Source: Streptomyces sp. CB01881 (lineage in GTDB: Bacteria > Actinomycetota > Actinomycetes > Streptomycetales > Streptomycetaceae). Taken from it: a stretch of 64,000 nt of DNA. A program made the position numbers and the translations under genes. The stretch lies in assembly GCF_002953255.1 (NCBI RefSeq), contig NZ_CP026498.1, forward strand, positions 8,666,904 through 8,730,903. Reading direction: 5' to 3'. The notes under the pieces are model-generated. The model was not told the DNA's origin. It was given only the letters and a program-made list of their open reading frames with translations, and did no database searches. Below are positions 57,751 through 64,000 of the stretch, piece after piece; positions within the stretch are counted from its first letter, which is position 1; the number at the start of each line of letters is the position of its first letter.

Positions 57751-59068
57751 GGATCCGGCCGTTGCGGTAGAGGTCCACGAACAGCTGGTGGTCGGCGCGG
57801 GCCCGGGCCCCGTACGCGTGCGCGAAGTCGACCAGCATCCCGGTGAACCCGGCCTCGTCGCGCGCGATCGCCTCGTGGATGGCGTGCTCGGTGGAGAACG
57901 GCACCAGGGTGTGGCCGCTGGAGGACTCGTCGGCCGCCGCGTGCATGGTGGCGGTGGCCCGGCCGAGGTACTCGGTGACGGCGAGCAGGTCGGACAGCTC
58001 GTTGAGGTCCGTCCAGTCGAGGTCGGTGGCGTACGGGGAGACCTCGGCGACCAGCTGGCCGCGGCCGTGCAGGGTGGTGTACCCGAGCCACGGGTCGCTG
58101 TGCGCCTGGAGGGCGCGCTGGGAGATGACCGTGCGGTGGCCCTCGTGCTCGAAGTAGCCGGCGATCGCCGGGTCCGTGACGTGGCGCGACACGGCAGGGA
58201 TCTGGCCCTGCTTCATGTAGATGATCACGTCGTTCTCAAGGGCGTCGGTGTGGCCCTCCAGCAGCAGGTTGTACGAGGGCAGACCCGCCGAGCCGATGCC
58301 GATGCCCTGGCGGCCGACCACGTCCTTGACCTTGAGCGACTCCGGGCGGGTCCGGGAGGCCGGCGGCAGGGTGGCCAGGTAGGCGTCGAAGGCGGCCAGC
58401 ACCTCGGCCTTGGTGGGCTCGTCGAGCTCGATCGCGCCGCCGCCGAGGCGGAAGCGGCGGTCGTAGCCCTCGACGACGGTGTCGCCGTCGAGGAGCGCGA
58501 CCCGGGTCTGGAGGCGGGCCTCGCGCAGGGTCTCCAGGACCGGGCCGGTGGCGGTGTCCAGGGTGTACGGGTCGGCGTCGCCGGAGGTGACGTGGGCGGC
58601 GATGCGGGACCGGTACGCGTCGGCGAAGGCGGTGACCAGCTGGGTGATCGTCCCGTCGGAGAGCGCCTTGGCGTAGCCGATCAGGGCGAGCGAGGCGGCC
58701 AGGCGCTGGACGTCCCAGGTGAAGGCGCCGACGTAGGCCTCGTCGAAGTCGTTGACGTTGAAGACCAGGCGGCCCTCGGAGTTCAGGTAGGTGCCGAAGT
58801 TCTCCGCGTGCAGGTCGCCGTGGATCCAGACCCGGCTGGTGCGCTCGTCCAGGAACGGCGTCCCGTAGGCGTCGAAGGGGGAGGAGGTGAGGTCCGCGTA
58901 GTAGAGCCCGGCGGTGCCCCGGTAGAAGGCGAAGGCGGAGGCGGCCATCTTCCGGAACTTGACCCGGAAGGCCGCCGGGTCCTTGGCGAGCAGGTCGCCG
59001 AAGGCCGTGTCGAAGACGCCGAGTATGGTCTCGGCGCGGTCGGTGGCGGTGGGCTGCGGGTGCGGCAT
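57740..59068 (-). CDS. DUF2252 family protein
   Basis: 442 residues matching DUF2252, an uncharacterised family with a kinase-like (aminoglycoside phosphotransferase-like) layout. FRVKFRKMAASAFAFYRGTAGLYYAD and RVWIHGDLHAENFGTYLNSEGRLVFNVNDFDEA (both abridged in meaning) contain the HGDLHxENFG and NDFDE blocks, which resemble catalytic and metal-binding loops of APH-type kinases. QGIGIGSAGLPSYNLLLEG is another conserved block. The substrate is unknown. GAGGA lies about 8 bases before the ATG. Divergent from dnaE. Confidence 0.85.
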   Translation of the reverse strand: MPHPQPTATDRAETILGVFDTAFGDLLAKDPAAFRVKFRKMAASAFAFYRGTAGLYYADLTSSPFDAYGTPFLDERTSRVWIHGDLHAENFGTYLNSEGRLVFNVNDFDEAYVGAFTWDVQRLAASLALIGYAKALSDGTITQLVTAFADAYRSRIAAHVTSGDADPYTLDTATGPVLETLREARLQTRVALLDGDTVVEGYDRRFRLGGGAIELDEPTKAEVLAAFDAYLATLPPASRTRPESLKVKDVVGRQGIGIGSAGLPSYNLLLEGHTDALENDVIIYMKQGQIPAVSRHVTDPAIAGYFEHEGHRTVISQRALQAHSDPWLGYTTLHGRGQLVAEVSPYATDLDWTDLNELSDLLAVTEYLGRATATMHAAADESSSGHTLVPFSTEHAIHEAIARDEAGFTGMLVDFAHAYGARARADHQLFVDLYRNGRIPGL

Positions 59069-59132
59069 GAAGGGCGTCCTCTTAGAGCGGGTGAAAGGCC
59101 TGGCTCGAAGCGATCCGGGCTTGGGCGAAGGC

Positions 59133-59138
59133 TAGAGT
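59133..59138 (+). promoter_or_regulatory. Candidate dnaE -10
   Basis: TAGAGT, about 130 bases before the dnaE start. No clear -35 was picked. Confidence 0.4.
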
Positions 59139-59269
59139 AGGACCGTGAACGTGTGAGAGCTGGTCCGGGCCCCTGGTGAAGCGGCTCGGGCCTCATATGT
59201 TTCCAGGACCCTTCGTGACCTGCGCGTTCGCCGGCCAGCCAGACAGCACGAGCCTCCGGAGGCCCCGCC

Positions 59270-62200
59270 TTGAGCGACCAGCCGTACGCGCACCTGCACG
59301 TCCACACCGAGTACTCGATGCTGGACGGGGCCGCCCGGCTGAAGCAGCTGTTCAAGGAGGTCGAACGGCTGGGCCAGACCCATGTCGCGATGACCGACCA
59401 CGGCAACATGTACGGCGCCGCCGAGTTCCACAAGCAGGCCACCGCCGCGGGCATCACCCCGGTGATCGGCATCGAGGCGTACGTCGCGCCGGAGTCCCGC
59501 TCCAACACCAAGCGCATCCTCTGGGGACAGCCGCACCAGAAGAAGGACGACGTCTCCGCGTCCGGCGCCTACACCCACAAGACCATCTGGGCCCGGAACA
59601 AGGAGGGCCTGCACAACCTCTTCAAGCTGACCTCGCGCTCCTACGCCGAGGGCTGGCTGGTGAAGTGGCCCCGGATGGACAAGGAGATCATCTCCGAGCA
59701 CGCGGCCGGCCTGATGGCCACCACCGGCTGTCCCTCCGGCGAGGTGCAGACCCGGCTCCGGCTCGGCCAGTTCGACGAGGCGCTGAGGTCCGCCGCCGAC
59801 TACCAGGAGATCTTCGGCAAGGAGAACTACTTCCTGGAGCTGATGGACCACGGCCTCGACATCGAGAAGCGGGTCCGCGACGGGCTGATCGAGATCGGCC
59901 GGAAGCTGGACATCCCGCCGGTGGTCACCAACGACTCGCACTACACCACCGAGTCCGACGCCGGCGCCCACGACCTGCTGCTCTGCGTGCAGACCGGCAA
60001 GAACCTCTCCGACCCGGACCGCTTCCGCTTCGACGGCACCGGCTACTACATCAAGTCGGCCGCCGAGATGTACGCGCTGGACTCCTCGGACGCCTGGCAG
60101 GAGGGCTGCCGCAACAGCCAGCTGCTGGTGGCGCAGCGGGTCGACACCACCGGCATGTTCGAGTTCAGGAACCTGATGCCGCGCTTCCCGATCCCGGAGG
60201 GCTACGAGTCCGAGGCGGACTTCTTCAAGGCCCAGGTGTGGAAGGGCATGGACTGGCGCTTCCCGAACGGGTACGACGACGAGCACAGGAAGCTCGCCGA
60301 GTACGAGATGGACACCATCATCCAGATGGGGTTCCCGGCGTACTTCCTCGTGGTCGCCGACTTCATCATGTGGGCGAAGAGCCAGGGCATCGCGGTGGGC
60401 CCCGGCCGTGGTTCGGCGGCCGGCTCGCTGGTCGCGTACGCGATGGGCATCACCGACCTCGACCCGATCCCGCACGGCCTGATCTTCGAGCGCTTCCTCA
60501 ACCCCGAGCGCATCTCCATGCCCGACGTCGACATCGACTTCGACGAGCGCCGGCGCGGTGACGTGATCCGGTACGTGACGGAGAAGTGGGGCTCCGACAA
60601 GGTCGCCATGATCGTCACGTACGGCACCATCAAGGCGAAGGCCGCCATCAAGGACTCCTCCCGCGTCCTCGGCTACCCGTACGCGATGGGCGACCGGATC
60701 ACCAAGGCGATGCCGCCGGACGTCATGGGCAAGGGCATCCCGCTCTCCGGCATCACCGACTCCTCGCACCCGCGCTACGGCGAGGCCGGCGAGATCCGCG
60801 GGCTCTACGAGAACGACCCGGACGTCCGCAAGGTGATCGACACCGCCCGCGGCATCGAGGGCCTGATCCGCCAGCCCGGCGTGCACGCGGCCGGCGTCAT
60901 CATGTCCGCCGAACCGCTGACCGACCACATCCCGGTGTGGACCCGGCACACCGACGGCGTCACCATCACGCAGTTCGACTACCCCACCTGCGAGGGCCTC
61001 GGCCTTCTCAAGATGGACTTCCTCGGTCTGCGCAACCTGACGATCATGGACGACGCCGTCAAGGCGATCGAGCGGAACAAGGGCGTCAAGATCAACCTGC
61101 TTGATCTGCCCCTCGACGACAAGCCCACCTACGAACTGCTCGCCCGCGGCGACACGCTCGGTGTCTTCCAGCTCGACGGCGGGCCGATGCGCTCGCTGCT
61201 GCGCCTGATGAAGCCCGACAACTTCGAGGACATCTCCGCCGTCCTCGCGCTGTACCGGCCGGGCCCGATGGGCGTCAACTCGCACACCAACTACGCGCTG
61301 CGCAAGAACGGCCAGCAGGAGATCACCCCGATCCACCCGGAGCTGGAGAAGCCCCTGGAGGAGATCCTCAAGCCGACCTACGGCCTGATCGTCTACCAGG
61401 AGCAGGTGCAGAAGGCCGCGCAGATCCTGGCCGGCTACTCGCTCGGCCAGGCCGACCTGCTGCGCCGGGCCATGGGCAAGAAGAAGAAGGAGATCCTGGA
61501 GGCCGAGTTCGTCCCGTTCCAGAGGGGCTGCCGGGAGCACGGCTACTCGGACGCGGCGATCCAGGCGGTGTGGGACGTGCTCGTCCCCTTCTCCGGCTAC
61601 GCGTTCAACAAGGCGCACACCGCCGGGTACGGGCTGGTCTCGTACTGGACGGCCTACCTCAAGGCCAACTACCCGGCCGAGTACATGTCCGGTCTGCTCA
61701 CCTCCGTGAAGGACGACAAGGACAAGTCGGCGGTCTACCTCAACGAGTGCCGCAAGATGGGCATCCAGGTGCTGCCGCCGGACGTCAACGAGTCGGACTC
61801 CGACTTCACCCCGCACGGTGACGAGCTGGTGCGGTTCGGCCTCACCGCCATCCGCAACGTCGGCGGGCCGGTGGTGGAGTCGATGATCCGCACCCGGAAG
61901 GCCAAGGGGAAGTTCGGCTCCTTCCCGGACTTCCTGGAGAAGGTGGAGTCGGTGGTCTGCAACAAGCGGACCGTCGAATCCCTCATCAAGGCGGGCGCGT
62001 TCGACTCGCTCGGGCACACCCGCAAGGGCCTCACCGCGCAGTTCGAGCCGATGATCGACAACGTCGTCGGGGTCAAGCGCAAGCAGGCCGAGGGCCAGTT
62101 CGACCTGTTCAGCTCCGCTGAGATTCGGCAGAGCGGGGGCGACGCGGTCAGCGACGAGCCGAGCTTCGGGCTTGACGTCGTCTTCTCCGAGGAGGAGTGG

Positions 62201-62827
62201 GACAAGTCCTTCCTGCTCACCCAGGAACGGGAGATGCTCGGCCTCTACGTCTCCTCGCACCCGCTGCACGGCATCGAGCACCTCCTCGCCGACAAGGCGG
62301 ACTGCGCGGTGGCCGACCTCGCGGAGCGGCCGGACGGCTCGATCGTCACCATCGGCGGCATCATCTCGGGCCTCCAGCGGAAGATGACCAAGCAGGGCAA
62401 CGCCTGGGCGATCGCCACCGTCGAGGACCTGGCCGGTTCGATCGACTGCATGTTCTTCCCGGCCAGCTACCAGCTCGTCTCCTCCCAACTCGTCGAGGAC
62501 TCGGTGGTGTTCGTCCGCGGCAAGCTGGACAAGCGGGAGGACGTGCCGCGGCTGATGGGCATGGAGCTGGCCATCCCGGACCTGACCAACGTCGCCGCCC
62601 AGCTGCCGATCACCCTCACCATCGCCGAGAGCCGGCTCAACCCGGCAGTGGTGACCCGGCTCGGCGAGGTGCTGGCCCACCACAAGGGGACCACCGAGGT
62701 GCACGTCCACCTCCGGCGCGGTGACAGCACCACGGTGCTGCGGCTGGACCGGCACCGGGTGAAGTCCGACCCGGCGCTGTTCGGGGACCTCAAGCAGCTG
62801 CTCGGGCCGAGCTGCCTGGCGGGCTGA
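59270..62827 (+). CDS. dnaE: DNA polymerase III alpha subunit
   Basis: Replicative polymerase, 1185 residues. The N-terminal PHP domain (YAHLHVHTEYSMLDGAARL; TDHGNMYGAAEF) keeps several metal-binding histidines. The catalytic core has GPGRGSAAGSLVAYAMGITD and MPDVDIDFDERRRGDVI with the catalytic aspartates, then QEQVQKAAQILAGYSLGQAD. A tandem helix-hairpin-helix region and an OB fold (VTIGGIISGLQRKMTKQGNAW) close the protein. The start is TTG 59270, with GGAGG about 8 bases upstream. This is the DnaE1 type, not the DnaE2 mutagenesis type. Confidence 0.96.
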   Translation: MSDQPYAHLHVHTEYSMLDGAARLKQLFKEVERLGQTHVAMTDHGNMYGAAEFHKQATAAGITPVIGIEAYVAPESRSNTKRILWGQPHQKKDDVSASGAYTHKTIWARNKEGLHNLFKLTSRSYAEGWLVKWPRMDKEIISEHAAGLMATTGCPSGEVQTRLRLGQFDEALRSAADYQEIFGKENYFLELMDHGLDIEKRVRDGLIEIGRKLDIPPVVTNDSHYTTESDAGAHDLLLCVQTGKNLSDPDRFRFDGTGYYIKSAAEMYALDSSDAWQEGCRNSQLLVAQRVDTTGMFEFRNLMPRFPIPEGYESEADFFKAQVWKGMDWRFPNGYDDEHRKLAEYEMDTIIQMGFPAYFLVVADFIMWAKSQGIAVGPGRGSAAGSLVAYAMGITDLDPIPHGLIFERFLNPERISMPDVDIDFDERRRGDVIRYVTEKWGSDKVAMIVTYGTIKAKAAIKDSSRVLGYPYAMGDRITKAMPPDVMGKGIPLSGITDSSHPRYGEAGEIRGLYENDPDVRKVIDTARGIEGLIRQPGVHAAGVIMSAEPLTDHIPVWTRHTDGVTITQFDYPTCEGLGLLKMDFLGLRNLTIMDDAVKAIERNKGVKINLLDLPLDDKPTYELLARGDTLGVFQLDGGPMRSLLRLMKPDNFEDISAVLALYRPGPMGVNSHTNYALRKNGQQEITPIHPELEKPLEEILKPTYGLIVYQEQVQKAAQILAGYSLGQADLLRRAMGKKKKEILEAEFVPFQRGCREHGYSDAAIQAVWDVLVPFSGYAFNKAHTAGYGLVSYWTAYLKANYPAEYMSGLLTSVKDDKDKSAVYLNECRKMGIQVLPPDVNESDSDFTPHGDELVRFGLTAIRNVGGPVVESMIRTRKAKGKFGSFPDFLEKVESVVCNKRTVESLIKAGAFDSLGHTRKGLTAQFEPMIDNVVGVKRKQAEGQFDLFSSAEIRQSGGDAVSDEPSFGLDVVFSEEEWDKSFLLTQEREMLGLYVSSHPLHGIEHLLADKADCAVADLAERPDGSIVTIGGIISGLQRKMTKQGNAWAIATVEDLAGSIDCMFFPASYQLVSSQLVEDSVVFVRGKLDKREDVPRLMGMELAIPDLTNVAAQLPITLTIAESRLNPAVVTRLGEVLAHHKGTTEVHVHLRRGDSTTVLRLDRHRVKSDPALFGDLKQLLGPSCLAG

Positions 62828-62856
62828 GACCGCCTGCGGCGGAGGGTCGTCGACGG

Positions 62857-63744
62857 CTACGACTCACCGCCGAGGCCCGGCGGCACCGCGGTGTGGAGGG
62901 CCGAGACGAAGGCCGAGATCGCCGGGTGGGAGCCCGCGCCCGCGCGGAAGGCGGCCCGGGTGCGGCGGTACATCGGCAGGCGGGTGAGGACGACGCCGGA
63001 CGGCGGCTGCGCGGTGCCCAGATGGGGGACCAGCGCCACGCCCTGGCCGGCCGCGACCAGGGCGAGCACGGTGGCGAAGTCGTCGATCTGGTGCCGGATG
63101 CGCGGTGCGAACCCGGCGCTCTCACAGGCCCGGACGGCCATGCTGTGGCAGAGCGTGCCCGGCGGCGCCATGATCCACGGCGCCGAGCGCTGCCCGGCGA
63201 TCGTGCCCGGGCCGAGCGCCGCCAGGTACATCGGCTCGGTGAAGACCGGGCGGGTCACCGCCAGGCCGGGCTCCGGGTCGGCCGGCACCAGGTCGTACTC
63301 GTGCACCAGCGCCACGTCCAGCTCGCCCGCGCGCAGCGCCGCGGCGACCGCGGCCGGGTCCACCTCCGTCACCATCGGCTCCAGGCCGGGGTGCCAGCCG
63401 GCCAGTTCGGCGAGGAGGGCGGGGAGGATCGCCCGGGCCGCCGAGGGGTAGGTGCCGATCCGCAGCGGCCCGGCCAACCCCTGCCGCGCATGGGCGAGTT
63501 CGGCGTCCGCCTGCTCCAGGCGCTCCAGCACGGCCTCGGCGTGCCGGACCAGGCCCAGCCCGGCCGGCGTCAGCGCGACCCGCCGGCCGGTGCGCTCCAG
63601 CAGCGGGACGCCGGCCTCCTTCTCCAGGACGGACAGCTGCTGGGAGACCGCCGAAGGGCTGAACGAGAGCGCCTCGGCGACGGCGGCGATGGTGCCGAGG
63701 TGGGCGAGTTCGCGCAGCAGGCGCAGGCGTCGGACGTCGAGCAT
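62857..63744 (-). CDS. LysR-family transcriptional regulator
   Basis: 295 residues: an N-terminal winged helix (RLRLLRELAHLGTIAAVAEALSFSPSAVSQQLSVLE, abridged) and a substrate-binding domain (GPLRIGTYPSAARAILPALL onward). It probably controls the divergent dapA-like gene, as is common for LysR pairs. The ATG at 63744 has no ribosome site but TAAGCT lies 6 bases upstream, so it is likely leaderless. It is convergent with dnaE, with only a small CCGCC/GGCGG hairpin between. Confidence 0.9.
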   Translation of the reverse strand: MLDVRRLRLLRELAHLGTIAAVAEALSFSPSAVSQQLSVLEKEAGVPLLERTGRRVALTPAGLGLVRHAEAVLERLEQADAELAHARQGLAGPLRIGTYPSAARAILPALLAELAGWHPGLEPMVTEVDPAAVAAALRAGELDVALVHEYDLVPADPEPGLAVTRPVFTEPMYLAALGPGTIAGQRSAPWIMAPPGTLCHSMAVRACESAGFAPRIRHQIDDFATVLALVAAGQGVALVPHLGTAQPPSGVVLTRLPMYRRTRAAFRAGAGSHPAISAFVSALHTAVPPGLGGES

Positions 63745-63750
63745 CGGCCC

Positions 63751-63756
63751 AGCTTA
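63751..63756 (-). promoter_or_regulatory. Leaderless-type -10 for the LysR gene
   Basis: TAAGCT on the minus strand ends 6 bases before the ATG. Confidence 0.45.
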
Positions 63757-63783
63757 CGAGAAGCCTCGGAAATGTGAACTGGA

Positions 63784-63807
63784 CCTGCGGGATCGGCGGC
63801 CCGCAGG
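63784..63807 (+). promoter_or_regulatory. Palindrome in the LysR/dapA-like spacer
   Basis: Perfect 8-bp arms CCTGCGGG (63784-63791) and CCCGCAGG (63800-63807) around ATCGGCGG, ending 9 bases before the dapA-like ATG. It could be an operator for the divergent LysR protein or a leader hairpin. Confidence 0.45.
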
Positions 63808-63816
63808 ATCGGAGCC

Positions 63817-64000
63817 ATGGAACACACCACTCTCAAGGGCATCTACGTCCCGCTGGTCACCCCCTTCGCCGCCGACGGCTCGGTGGCGCTGGACGCGCTG
63901 GAGAAGCTGGCCGCCTCACTGCTGGACGACGGCGCGGCCGGACTGGTGGCGCTCGGCACCACCGGCGAGCCGGCCACGCTGAGCGCGGACGAGCGGCGTG
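63817..64000 (+). CDS. Dihydrodipicolinate synthase-family aldolase (truncated by window edge)
   Basis: The first 61 residues of a DapA/NAL-type class I aldolase: LKGIYVPLVTPFAADGSVAL and GLVALGTTGEPATLSADERR, with the GTTGE pyruvate-site motif. The Schiff-base lysine lies beyond the window. Being paired with a divergent LysR gene, away from lysine genes, it may be a catabolic family member rather than the biosynthetic DapA. ATG 63817 has GGAG very close upstream. Confidence 0.85.
   Translation, partial: MEHTTLKGIYVPLVTPFAADGSVALDALEKLAASLLDDGAAGLVALGTTGEPATLSADERR

Noticed and set aside
59132..62755. A 1207-codon antisense frame opposite dnaE
   Set aside because: Shadow of dnaE codon usage; no motifs or plausible start.

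Overview
The window is chromosomal DNA from a high-G+C actinobacterium, almost certainly Streptomycetaceae (Streptomyces or Kitasatospora). The reasons are the codon usage, the many GTG and TTG starts, the actinobacterial dcw cluster ending in divIVA, the PASTA kinase with an Rv2175c-like neighbour, and a translational T-box on ileS. From memory, the gene order matches (inverted) the S. coelicolor chromosome from roughly the SCO2060s to SCO2110. It reads as core chromosome. I see no insertion sequence, prophage, CRISPR array, tRNA or rRNA.

Layout: (1) 0-9.3 kb: truncated bacterioferritin, a molybdopterin oxidoreductase, a covalent-flavin oxidase, a PASTA Ser/Thr kinase, then thiO-thiS-thiG under a TPP riboswitch. 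Opposite these run a ferredoxin-reductase-like flavoprotein, an Rv2175c-like DNA-binding protein and thiE. (2) 9.3-23.4 kb: polyprenyl diphosphate synthase, metF, a Gln/Tyr-rich membrane protein, a CrtI-like oxidoreductase, DUF4126, a HEPN protein, a methyltransferase, DUF3040, the moxR-DUF58-transglutaminase operon and a beta-carbonic anhydrase. (3) 23.7-42.5 kb: the cell division and wall cluster rsmH-ftsL-ftsI-murE-murF-mraY-murD-ftsW-murG-ftsQ-ftsZ-pgeF-yggS-sepF-yggT-divIVA. (4) 42.5-49.3 kb: ileS (minus strand) with its T-box, a DksA/TraR protein, lspA, an RluD-type pseudouridine synthase and a GNAT acetyltransferase. (5) 49.4-64 kb: an exported hydrolase fused to an ABC ATPase plus its permease, a PhoD-like phosphatase, a small hydrolase, DUF6193, HEAT-repeat and DUF2252 proteins, dnaE, and a LysR regulator divergent from a truncated dapA-like gene.

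How it works together: the dcw genes make lipid II (MurE, MurF, MurD, MraY, MurG), polymerise and crosslink septal wall (FtsW, FtsI with FtsL and FtsQ), and build the division ring (FtsZ, SepF, YggT) and the polar growth machine (DivIVA). Most junctions overlap by 1-8 bases, so translation is probably coupled. Extra promoters appear before rsmH, inside the cluster before murE, and in the structured ftsQ-ftsZ spacer.

Nothing here is a clearly undescribed system. The best leads are the one-chain hydrolase/ABC fusion with a membrane crossing between its halves, a 24-codon ORF bridging ftsL and ftsI, the stacked inverted repeats before ftsZ, and a consistent leaderless-promoter signature (-10 hexamer 6-7 bases from the start codon) before at least nine genes.
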